Shown: piece after piece, positions 7,412-14,542 of the stretch
Layout of the letters: each line of letters begins with the position of its first letter
How positions within the stretch are numbered: the stretch's first letter is position 1
From: Actinomycetota bacterium
GTDB lineage: Bacteria > Actinomycetota > Humimicrobiia > Humimicrobiales > Humimicrobiaceae
Direction: 5' to 3'
Length of the DNA stretch: 21,700 nucleotides
NCBI GenBank assembly: GCA_018400395.1
Contig: JAGYMN010000013.1
Span: forward strand, 1-21,700
The notes under the pieces: model-generated
What the model was told of the DNA's origin: nothing
Seen by the model: only the letters and a program-made list of their open reading frames with translations
The model's database searches: none
Program-made: the position numbers and the translations under genes

Positions 7412-10087
7412 TTACCTTAACTTAAGCTCGCAATAATACTCGCCGTCATTTAGTTCAACTTTGAAACCTCTTTTCTTTAGCATATGCACCATTATAACAT
7501 TTTCATCCAGAACATTTGCATATACTTTATTTATTTTCCTGTCCCTGGCTATCTCCAGTATATAATCAGTTAATTTATTTCCCAGACCCTTAAACTGCCA
7601 TGGATCAGCTACAACAATAGCAAATTCAGCAGTCTCGTTATAGGGATCCGCTATTAATCTTACAACTCCAGCCATCTTTTTTTCACCCTTCTCTTCGACC
7701 TCAGCCATTATGGCTATTTCCCTGTAGTAATCATTCTGTGTGTATCTTATGAGAAGTTCATGGGTTATATCCTTGATTAACTGGAAAAACCTGAAACGCT
7801 GTGTCTGCTCTGAGAATTTGGTAAACATCTCCTCTTCCATAGGTTCATCCTCTGGCCTTATCGGTCTGAGTATTGCTTCGCGCCCATCTTTCATAACGAA
7901 AGTGATGACGTATTCGCTGGGATACGGGGATATTACCATATGTGAATAAGGCTCAACTTCCTTACCTTCTAAATCCTTATCCAGTATAACTTTACAGTCA
8001 AGAGCCTTGCCGCCTTTAGCATCAATCCCAAAAGGGTTTATTTCAATATCCCTTATCTCGGGAAAATCAGATATAAGGTAAGCAAATTTGTAAAGCAGAA
8101 ACTGTATGGTCTCTATATTAACTCCCTCCATTCCCCTGTATCCTTTCAGGAGTTTGTATATTTTTGTATCTTCAATAAGCCTCATGGCAAGGGCCATGTT
8201 TAAAGGTGGCAGTCCTATATTTACATCATTGAACACCTCGACAGCAACCCCTCCCATTCCGAAACATATTGACGGCCCAAACATTGGATCTTTCTGAGAA
8301 CCAATAATTAATTCATACCTTTTAGAGACCATCTGCTCAGCTAAAATACCTTCTATTTTTGCTTCAGGAAAGCTATTTTTTACATTCCTTATTATTTCCC
8401 TGAAAGCTTCCCTTGCCTCATCTTCGGAGCTTACACTGAGTTTAACCCCACCTGCATCTGTTTTGTGCAGTATGTCAGGGGACATTATCTTCATAGCAAC
8501 AGGATAACCTACTTCATCTTCAATATTTACTGTTTCATCCTCGGAAGATAATGTAATGTTCTTTATGACAGGGATTTCATAAAAGCCCAGAAGCTTTTTT
8601 GCCTCAAACTCTGTAAGTACATATCTTTTTTCATCCAAAACTCTCCTTACCAATTTTTTTGCCTCTTCCTTTTCGGGATGAAAAGCATCGGGTATTGTTT
8701 CAGGGGTCTCGTAAAGAAGCTCCAGGTTTCTTGAATAATTATACATATTCATGAATGTCTTTACAGCATCCTCGGGTATATGGAAGCAGGGTATGCCTCC
8801 GTTTTTAAGGATATCACATCCACTTTTTACGTCTTTTTCTCCCATCCATGAAGCAAGAATTGTCTTTCTGTTCCTATTCGGAAGTTCTATAACTTTTTTT
8901 GCAATGCCGCAAAGATCTGTCATCGATTGTGGAGTAAGTACAAGAATTATTCCATTAACATTTTCATCCTTCAGGCATAAGTCTACTGCTGTTTTATATA
9001 ATTCAGGCCTGGCATCACCAAGAACATCTATAGGATTTCCATGACTCCATGCAGCAGGTAATACTTCATTGAGCTCTGACATAGTCTTTTCTGAAAGCTT
9101 TGCCATCTGGCCCCCATTTTCAATCAGGGAATCCGTGACAATTACTCCCGGGCCCCCGGCATTCGTTACCACAGCAATCCTTCTTCCTTTTGGCCTTCTT
9201 TGCATTGATAATGCCCGGGCAGAATCAAAAAGTTCTCCTATTGTACCAACCCTTATTATTCCTGCCCTTTCAAATGCGGCATCAAATATAGCATCATTTC
9301 CAGCCAGGCTGCCGGTGTGTGACATGGCTGCCTTAGCCCCCTCGCTGCTCTTACCTGCTTTAAGGAGGATTATAGGCTTGCTTCTGGAGAATGCCCTTGC
9401 TGCTGACAAAAATCTTCTCGCATCTGTAAGCGATTCCATATAAATTATTATGCTGCTTGTTTCAGGGTCCTGTCCAAAATAATCAATAAGATCATGAAAG
9501 CCTATATCTATCATTGCACCAATCGATACAAAATGACTGAAGCCGACATTTGTTTCTATCGACCAGTCCAGTATTGAAGTACACAGTGCTCCGCTCTGGG
9601 AAATAAAGGCTATCCTTCCCGGTAGAGCCATTTTATTGGCAAAACTCGCGTTGAGGTGTTTTGACGGCTTTATGAAACCTAGACAATTCGGTCCAATTAT
9701 TACCATATCATATTTTCTTTTATGCTCAAGAATCCGCTCTTCCATTTTCCTACCAGCTTCACCTGCTTCGCTAAAACCGGCAGAAACAATAACAATTCCA
9801 TTTGCGCCGGCTTCCCCGCATTCCTTAACTATATCCGGAACCGTGGCTGCAGGAGTAGCTATGATTGCCAGATCTATGTAATCAGGTACCTCTGATATAG
9901 AAGGGTATGCTTTGACCCCCAGCACGCTTGTCCTTCTGTTATTTACCGGGTATACTATGCCTTCATACCCCGAACCTATCAGGTTCATTAATATATCCTG
10001 ACCCACACTGCCTTTTGTGCTGCTGGCACCTATTACAGCAATAGTGCCTGGATTGAATAATTTCTTAAGTTTGTCAATTGTAGCCAT
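7412..10087 (-). CDS. ADP-forming acetyl-CoA synthetase fused to GNAT acetyltransferase (Pat/Acd type)
   Basis: An 891-residue protein with three parts. Residues 1-130 are a CoA-binding domain, about 150-460 are succinyl-CoA-ligase-like domains, about 490-710 are an ATP-grasp domain, and about 735-891 are a GNAT domain. This is the layout of the Pat/PatZ protein acetyltransferases that acetylate Acs (E. coli PatZ is 886 residues). In those enzymes the synthetase half is regarded as catalytically dead. Here His257 in SHTGSLAGND is kept at the position of the phosphorylated histidine of archaeal ADP-forming acetyl-CoA synthetase, so the ligase may work. The GNAT half keeps QFKGLG (831-836, acetyl-CoA site) and Glu821, a likely general base. 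Start: ATG with AAAGG 5 bases upstream. It follows the AcuC-like gene by 18 bases. Either acetate/ATP chemistry, Acs acetylation, or both are possible. Confidence 0.92.
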   Translation of the reverse strand: MATIDKLKKLFNPGTIAVIGASSTKGSVGQDILMNLIGSGYEGIVYPVNNRRTSVLGVKAYPSISEVPDYIDLAIIATPAATVPDIVKECGEAGANGIVIVSAGFSEAGEAGRKMEERILEHKRKYDMVIIGPNCLGFIKPSKHLNASFANKMALPGRIAFISQSGALCTSILDWSIETNVGFSHFVSIGAMIDIGFHDLIDYFGQDPETSSIIIYMESLTDARRFLSAARAFSRSKPIILLKAGKSSEGAKAAMSHTGSLAGNDAIFDAAFERAGIIRVGTIGELFDSARALSMQRRPKGRRIAVVTNAGGPGVIVTDSLIENGGQMAKLSEKTMSELNEVLPAAWSHGNPIDVLGDARPELYKTAVDLCLKDENVNGIILVLTPQSMTDLCGIAKKVIELPNRNRKTILASWMGEKDVKSGCDILKNGGIPCFHIPEDAVKTFMNMYNYSRNLELLYETPETIPDAFHPEKEEAKKLVRRVLDEKRYVLTEFEAKKLLGFYEIPVIKNITLSSEDETVNIEDEVGYPVAMKIMSPDILHKTDAGGVKLSVSSEDEAREAFREIIRNVKNSFPEAKIEGILAEQMVSKRYELIIGSQKDPMFGPSICFGMGGVAVEVFNDVNIGLPPLNMALAMRLIEDTKIYKLLKGYRGMEGVNIETIQFLLYKFAYLISDFPEIRDIEINPFGIDAKGGKALDCKVILDKDLEGKEVEPYSHMVISPYPSEYVITFVMKDGREAILRPIRPEDEPMEEEMFTKFSEQTQRFRFFQLIKDITHELLIRYTQNDYYREIAIMAEVEEKGEKKMAGVVRLIADPYNETAEFAIVVADPWQFKGLGNKLTDYILEIARDRKINKVYANVLDENVIMVHMLKKRGFKVELNDGEYYCELKLR

Positions 10088-10105
10088 ATCTACCTTTCTA
10101 ATAGT

Positions 10106-11068
10106 TTAAATATTCCAGAACTTTCTTAGATTCTTTTCTAATTGTATTCTTTTAAATTCATACTCGTCCATAGCAATTATCCTTGAATCAGTAGCTCTCT
10201 CCTCGTAGGGTATTGTTTCCTTATTTATGCCTGCCATGAAGTTTTTTAAGCATTTGGGTAAAGCTTCAACATTATATCCACCCTCCAGAGTTGCGAATAT
10301 ATTATTAAAGTTATTCCCGAGTATCTCCCCCAGCCTATAATATGCGGCCAGGCTAAGCCTCAGGTCGAGAAGAAGATCGTACTGATACCCATCAAATCCC
10401 GCAGAACATGCAACTATATCCGGCTCAAACTGAAGGGCTACAGGCAGGAAACTTTCTATTGCGCCAATAAAGATCTCATCTCCGCTTCCTGCAGGCAGAG
10501 GTACGCAGATGGTGTATCCTTCACCCTTTCCCTCACCTATTTCGTTTACATTTCCACCACCGGGAAAACAGGGAAACTGGTGAATAGACCAGTACATCAC
10601 TCTGTCGGTATCATAGAAGAATCTTACCGTACCATCTCCAAGATGAGCATCAAAATCAATTATAAGGACTTTCTTGCCCTCGTTTACAAGTTTCTGCGCA
10701 GCTATTGCAATATTATTAAATATGCAGAAACCGCTTGACTTAGCCGGATAAGCATGGTGACCGGGAGGCCTTACAAGAGCAAAATCTCCGGATTTAGATG
10801 CCATTATAGTTGCTCCAACAGCATGTATAGCAGCATTATAGGTCTGTTTTGAAGTAAAAGTTTCTTTGTCCAGCGGTTTAGATTCAGAACAATATTTCTT
10901 TACATGCTCAATGTATTTTTCTGTATGTACAAGTCCAAGATATTTTTCCCCATTGATAATATCTGTTTCGGGAATTTCTCCAAAAGATTCAAGCCTTTTC
11001 CTGTTTTCAGGGTGCATTCCCGTATCATGTTCAAGGAATATTTTGTTATAGATTATTTTCATTTTCAA
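10106..11068 (-). CDS. acuC: AcuC-like histone-deacetylase-family protein
   Basis: A protein of about 320 residues in the arginase/deacetylase fold, with zinc-dependent lysine deacetylase chemistry. The active-site parts are present: PPGHHAYP with His104-His105, DFDAHLGDGT with Asp138, Asp140 and His142, Asp226 in SAGFDGY, and Tyr265 in EGGYN. Two Asp and one His would bind zinc. The start is probably TTG at 11068, because GAGGG lies exactly 6 bases upstream. ATG two codons later (11062) would put that site 12 bases away, and a longer frame from 11125 has no ribosome site. It is the first gene of an operon with the Acd-GNAT gene, 18 bases apart. In Bacillus, AcuC deacetylates acetyl-CoA synthetase, which fits the acsA gene in this window. 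A polyamine or acetoin deacetylase role remains possible. Confidence 0.85.
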   Translation of the reverse strand: MKMKIIYNKIFLEHDTGMHPENRKRLESFGEIPETDIINGEKYLGLVHTEKYIEHVKKYCSESKPLDKETFTSKQTYNAAIHAVGATIMASKSGDFALVRPPGHHAYPAKSSGFCIFNNIAIAAQKLVNEGKKVLIIDFDAHLGDGTVRFFYDTDRVMYWSIHQFPCFPGGGNVNEIGEGKGEGYTICVPLPAGSGDEIFIGAIESFLPVALQFEPDIVACSAGFDGYQYDLLLDLRLSLAAYYRLGEILGNNFNNIFATLEGGYNVEALPKCLKNFMAGINKETIPYEERATDSRIIAMDEYEFKRIQLEKNLRKFWNI

Positions 11069-11215
11069 TAATAACCCTCTATATGTTTTTAAATCATAAA
11101 TATATAATCTTTGCCATAATAACAAATAATAAACTGTTTACAATATAGAAAAAATAAGAAATAAAATTTTTTCATTCGACTGAATAATAACTATCAACTC
11201 CTGTAGGATTAAATA

Positions 11216-11833
11216 TTAATAGACTTTATTGGCAAAGATAGAAATCCATCTACCTCTTTTATTCAGCTTTTTTATCTTAAAGTTCTGATTTTCTAATAAA
11301 CCGGCAATTTCTGCCGTATTATAATAAGTAAAATATCTAATTACTTTTCCGTAAGGTCTATTTTCTGTTTTATATCCCTCACCTTTCCCATGCTTTAGGC
11401 TAATGTATATGATTCCACCTTTTTTTAAAACACGGTACAACTCACGGATCACTTCCGGCAGATATTGCCTTTCAATATGCAGAAGCGATGAACATGCCCA
11501 TATACCACCGAATTTTCCGCCTAATCCAGATAAACCATCTTTGATATCCATAACATAGAAGTCTGCACTCTGAACTCTTCTTTTTGCAATAGCAATCATC
11601 CCGCAGGATAAATCAATACCTACAACACATATACCCTTTCTAACCAGATAGTTAGCATCGTGACCGGGCCCGCAGCCCAGGTCCAGGACCCGGCTTTTAT
11701 GTGGTAATAAGTCTATAAAATAATCAAGTTCCCTTTGCATTACATTTCTATGATAGTAATAGTCAGCATAGCCCCCGGCAACTTTATTATAACTTTCAAT
11801 TGTTATATTCTCTTTTGTACGTGAATTTTTCAT
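11216..11833 (-). CDS. Class I SAM-dependent methyltransferase
   Basis: A 205-residue protein with the Rossmann methyltransferase motif I VLDLGCGPGHDA (about 49-60), an acidic motif II (VVGIDLS), the motif IWACSSLLHI, and KKGGIIYISLKHG. It would move a methyl group from SAM to an unknown small-molecule substrate. The ATG start has no good Shine-Dalgarno site. It lies 147 bases upstream of the AcuC-like gene on the same strand, so cotranscription is possible but not shown. The family is clear; the substrate is not. Confidence 0.85.
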   Translation of the reverse strand: MKNSRTKENITIESYNKVAGGYADYYYHRNVMQRELDYFIDLLPHKSRVLDLGCGPGHDANYLVRKGICVVGIDLSCGMIAIAKRRVQSADFYVMDIKDGLSGLGGKFGGIWACSSLLHIERQYLPEVIRELYRVLKKGGIIYISLKHGKGEGYKTENRPYGKVIRYFTYYNTAEIAGLLENQNFKIKKLNKRGRWISIFANKVY

Positions 11834-11894
11834 AACAAAATTACAGAATAGTTTTTAAATTACTATTTAATATGTTTATAGTAAAAAAAATATT

Positions 11895-12025
11895 AAGATT
11901 AGTCTACAATCCAGTCTGGCAAAATTTCTTTCATAACTTTACTATTTAATGATTTTAGAAATGCAGTATATCCTTCTTATAAAAATCCTGATAAAAAATT
12001 ATTTGGCCTTATTAATATTATTATA
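11895..12025 (+). repeat. Dispersed repeat, copy A
   Basis: Matches 19461-19600 in the same orientation along its whole length with small gaps. Shared blocks include AAGATTAGTCTA, TTTACTATTTARTGAT, TATAAAAATCCTGATAAAA and ATTAATATTATTATA. On the minus strand both copies contain a short frame with S-L-N-S-K ending at the TAG or TAA near AGTCTA, but neither has a full gene. Copy A lacks the TTGACA found in copy B. Confidence 0.7.
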
Positions 12026-12127
12026 ATCCTGACTTTGACAGAATAAGAGGGTAAAAATAGGCCAAAAACCCTGTAAATAAAGGGATTTTAACCTTTACAG
12101 ACTGTCACAAATATGTAGTATAACAGC

Positions 12128-12271
12128 TCATTTTTTACTCTCGGCCAAAATATTTTTAATCTCTGCCCTAAAAAGCCTTTTTCTTGTAAAATCAATACCC
12201 AGGGCATCACCTATATCATCTGAGACCTCGCTCCTGTAAACTTTATACTTATTATCATATTTGCATTAATT
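12128..12271 (-). pseudogene. Unidentified C-terminal remnant
   Basis: An open frame of about 45 codons without a start ends at TGA. Its composition is protein-like (YRSEVSDDIGDALGIDFTRK, then an amphipathic end) and unlike random AT-rich sequence. I do not recognise the family. It lies downstream of the AbiEii remnant on the same strand but is not obviously its C-terminus. Confidence 0.35.
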
Positions 12272-12388
12272 ATTTAATAGGGTTTGCACCTGACTACCAT
12301 ACCCGCCACATATAGTCGTTTTAAACATGTTAAAAAATACCTCCAAGCTATATTTAGCACCTTTGAGAGTTTGGGTGCATACCCCCTA

Positions 12389-12718
12389 TTATTTGAATCT
12401 ATCAAGCAGGTTTATGCAATTTTCCAGTGTCAGGAGTTTACTGTCATCTTCTGCCTCAAATTTTTTTTGAATACTGTTCAATAACTTTCTGAATTCAATA
12501 TTTCCAGAATGCAAAACAGAAAAATCAAGATATTCAGAATATCTTGGTAAAAAAAACAGAAACCTGAGAGATGTACCACCCAAAAAAGCCATGTTCAGGA
12601 AGGCAGCAGATTTCTGGAGGAATTGAAGTATACGTGCCTGAAGATATTCACGCATAACATTTCTTTTAAGAAGCTCATTCGGCTGTTCTCTTACCAGTTT
12701 GCTTAAATATTCTTTCAT
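12389..12718 (-). pseudogene. AbiEii-type nucleotidyltransferase toxin, decayed
   Basis: The N-terminal 109 residues of an AbiEii/AbiGii-family toxin, normally about 270-300 residues. The family motifs LGGTS (46-50) and LPRYSEYLDFS (57-67) are visible. The first catalytic Asp of the usual S-E-D-L-D motif is replaced by Tyr, and the frame ends early after LLDRFK. The toxin is therefore very probably dead. It begins 2 bases after the abiEi remnant, the usual order for this type IV toxin-antitoxin pair. Confidence 0.78.
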
Positions 12719-12720
12719 AA

Positions 12721-13227
12721 TTACTTATTGATTAATTCAAAAATATTCCTTACTGCCCTTAACATTTTAGGAGTTTTATATTTTTTTGATTAATCTTTAA
12801 AGACCTCCATATTAATCTTATTAGTGTTCTGAAGCCGCAGCTCTTTTAAATAATCAATATTGTCTGCACCGGGTGTAAGATAGATCAAATCAAGCAATCC
12901 CTTTTCCGGTATCGAAATAAAAATCTCGTTCCCTTTTGAGATTTCGACCTTTCTATATCCCCAGAATAGCTCTTTTTTTATATGCCTGAACTGGAACCGT
13001 CCAATTTCAGTAATGATTTCTTCTGTTCTTCCAGTTGTGACACTGGTAATAACAGGAACATATTCCGGAATAATCCCATAGTATTCAAGCGCCGACTGCA
13101 GGCTAACATAAGAAGCACTTTTTAAAACATTTGCCGCCAGAAATGGATGCGGCTGATCTTCCCTGTATGGTTTTTTTATTGCATAAATCCCCCTGCGTAA
13201 CCGAATGAGCTTTCCTGTTGATACCCA
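12721..13227 (-). pseudogene. AbiEi-type antitoxin, truncated and interrupted
   Basis: The frame from 13227 to 12721 encodes the AbiEi-like sequence KLIRLRRGIYAIKKPY, PHPFLAANVLKSASYVSLQS and ALEYYGIIPEYVPVITSVTTGR, the end of the winged helix plus the C-terminal domain. The upstream helix-turn-helix is missing: the frame runs into a TGA at 13228-13230, where IS91-like sequence begins. An in-frame TAA at 12790-12792 cuts the protein, yet 22 further codons in the same frame read like the true C-terminus (PKMLRAVRNIFELINK) and end 2 bases before the toxin remnant. It is therefore a pseudogene with two lesions. Confidence 0.78.
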
Positions 13228-13350
13228 TCAAACTCTTCAGGATCCTCTGCTGCTTTGGAGGCGGTCTTTTTCTTTCAACTTCATATATGCCCAAATAATC
13301 AAGAATCTTTTTTACAATCTTATAGTCTTCAATAAAGGCAATAAGTTGGA
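13228..13350 (-). mobile_element. IS91/IS801-type transposase 3' remnant
   Basis: On the minus strand this encodes AFIEDYKIVKKILDYLGIYE and then V-E-R-K-R-P-P-P-K, the C-terminal part of an IS91/IS801-type transposase. It matches the same part of the larger copy ending near 17151 at nucleotide level, including TATTGAAGACTATAAG and CTTGATTATTTGG. It abuts the 5'-truncated abiEi remnant, so insertion or recombination of this element probably removed the antitoxin N-terminus. Confidence 0.7.
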
Positions 13351-13624
13351 CGCTATTTTATAAATCCACGCGTAGAAAGTTTTTGTGTTTTTTTTATCTT
13401 TCCATATATTTAATTTTTTATTTATTATTTCTGTTAGAACTGCGGTTTTGATTGCAGGAGGCATTTCCCTTATTTTCAGCACCCTGGTTTTTATATGCAT
13501 GATTGTGCTGGTAGCTGTAGTTGTATTCCTGGCAGCTTTCCTCGCCCGGGTTTTCGTTTTCGTGTCTGTAATTGTATTCCCTGCTGTAATAATTCTTCTT
13601 CGGTTCACAGTTGTCATTGTTTTC

Positions 13625-13660
13625 ATTATTCTGGTATTTATTATTGTGCTGGTATTTATT
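13625..13660. repeat. Tandem 18-base repeat in N/Y/Q-rich sequence
   Basis: Two tandem units, ATTATTCTGGTATTTATT (13625-13642) and ATTGTGCTGGTATTTATT (13643-13660), differ at two positions. On the minus strand they read N-K-Y-Q-x-N twice. They open a stretch (about 13669 down to 13430) rich in Asn, Tyr, Gln and Glu in that frame. Confidence 0.6.
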
Positions 13661-13666
13661 TTCTGC

Positions 13667-13987
13667 TCATAAAAGATTATCGCTGCCGTTACTTTCTGCA
13701 AATTGTGCTGCGGATTCTTTCCAGAAGGAACCTGCTGCCGGTAATACTTCCTGCTGTGTAGATTCATTGCCCGGCACCGCTCCCGGCTGCTCTTTCCTGG
13801 CCCTGGGGCCGGGATATGTATCCTCGGCAAAGTCAAAAAAGTCAGTGGCAAGGACAAAGGCAAAAAACTTATCTACAAATTTCATCTCAGAAAGACTTCC
13901 GTAGTCTATATCCCCGGCAGTAAGTTTTTTCCTTATCTTATCCTTGTTCTGGGCATACAGGTAATAGTTAAACCTTTCCTGGTTCAT
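13667..13987 (-). pseudogene. Transposase-like ORF, probably broken
   Basis: A 106-codon frame. Its first 75 residues (FVDKFFAFVLATDFFDFAED, then T-Y-P-G-P-R-A-R-K-E) resemble the N-terminus of large transposase-like proteins found beside DUF6788 genes; this is from memory and only moderately sure. After RKE the sequence becomes low complexity and meets TGA at 13667-13669. The same frame then stays open for about 77 more codons, rich in Asn, Tyr and Gln, to a TAA. Its ATG overlaps the end of the preceding gene by 20 bases and has GAGGG only 2 bases upstream. Other genes here use TGA as a stop, so recoding is unlikely. Confidence 0.45.
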
Positions 13988-14348
13988 AACCCTCTGTCTT
14001 TTGTCCTTTTATCTTCTTTAGATAGCCGTATATCTTTTTGTCAATCTTACCAAGGTCTGCCATGGCCTTTGTATATTTTTTATAGTTATATGCCTTTTCT
14101 TCTATAGTGCTTTCATCGGCTCTTCTTATAAAGGTAAGCTTTGTTACCCCATCAACTTTTCTGGATAGATAGTAGAAGGGGCCGTGGGGCTTTCCCCTGG
14201 CGCAGCGGCAATTGGGATTTCCGCATTTTTTATACACCGTGTATATGGATCCAGATACCATGTCTTTGGGGTTTAGAAGGTAGGTAATTTTCTTCTGCCT
14301 CTTATCTTCAAGGAAACGTATCTTCTTTTTTATCTGGCTTAAATCCAT
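13968..14348 (-). CDS. DUF6788-like protein with cysteine knuckle
   Basis: A 126-residue basic protein. Residues about 40-63 hold a cysteine motif (CGNPNCRCARG) followed by HGPFYYLSRKVDG, a pattern I associate with DUF6788 proteins, which often sit next to transposase-like genes. The flanks are Lys-rich and helical (KKIYGYLKKIKGQK). Three close cysteines plus His suggest metal or nucleic-acid binding, but the function is unknown. The ATG lacks a good Shine-Dalgarno site. It overlaps the following transposase-like frame by 20 bases, suggesting translational coupling in the original element. Confidence 0.6.
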   Translation of the reverse strand: MDLSQIKKKIRFLEDKRQKKITYLLNPKDMVSGSIYTVYKKCGNPNCRCARGKPHGPFYYLSRKVDGVTKLTFIRRADESTIEEKAYNYKKYTKAMADLGKIDKKIYGYLKKIKGQKTEGYEPGKV

Positions 14349-14356
14349 AATATTGC

Positions 14357-14377
14357 ATGTAATTATATATATTACAT
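14357..14377. promoter_or_regulatory. Inverted repeat before the DUF6788-like gene
   Basis: ATGTAAT (14357-14363) and ATTACAT (14371-14377) flank TATATAT. The centre lies about 18 bases upstream of the ATG, where a regulator would block the ribosome site or early transcription. This is a candidate operator on symmetry and position alone. Confidence 0.35.
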
Positions 14378-14455
14378 ACCATAATCAGTTAAAAACTGCG
14401 AGAACCTTAAAATTAGCTTGAAGTTTTTTCTTTCAGCTTTCTGGCGGCAGCCATC

Positions 14456-14483
14456 CCCCTTAAAACAATCAGGTTTTAAGGGG
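14456..14483. other. Perfect 11-bp hairpin
   Basis: CCCCTTAAAAC (14456-14466) pairs perfectly with GTTTTAAGGGG (14473-14483) around a 6-base loop. No T run follows on either strand, so it is not a standard intrinsic terminator. It lies 60 bases past the stop of the ATPase gene and could still end or stabilise that transcript, or mark an old element boundary. Confidence 0.55.
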
Positions 14484-14542
14484 ATTATCCTTACGTAGGC
14501 GGATCCTGGAATCTACTGTCTGAGTTGCAGTTATACACTACA

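Larger units (their letters stand above)
11834..12388. other. Gene-poor region with relics
   Basis: No intact gene. It holds one copy of a dispersed repeat (11895-12025), a 45-codon C-terminal remnant (12128-12271), and imperfect inverted repeats around 12050-12110 (CTGTAAA with TTTACAG). It marks the change from intact metabolic genes to decayed mobile DNA. Confidence 0.6.

Noticed and set aside
9069..9443. Plus-strand ORF of 124 codons inside the Acd-GNAT gene, with several others nearby
   Set aside because: They lie opposite a well-conserved 891-codon gene and have no motifs or ribosome sites; they are antisense shadows.
11130..11140. TAAAC-T-GTTTA palindrome upstream of the AcuC-like gene
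   Set aside because: Only 5-base AT-rich arms in a region that is nearly all A and T; too weak to call an operator.
13340..13400. F-Y-A-W-I-Y-K-I-A-S-N, resembling region 2 of ECF sigma factors
   Set aside because: Only about 13 residues match, the frame upstream is Thr/Arg-rich and unlike a sigma factor, and the sequence runs straight into IS91-type DNA.
13667..13669. TGA read as a sense codon (recoding) in the transposase-like frame
   Set aside because: The sugar isomerase and other genes here end at TGA with normal lengths, and no selenocysteine-type structure is seen.
13385..13672. Plus-strand 95-codon hydrophobic ORF that looks like a membrane protein
   Set aside because: It is the complement of an Asn/Lys/Glu-rich low-complexity stretch, which always yields Val/Phe/Ile runs. 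No ribosome site or family pattern supports it.
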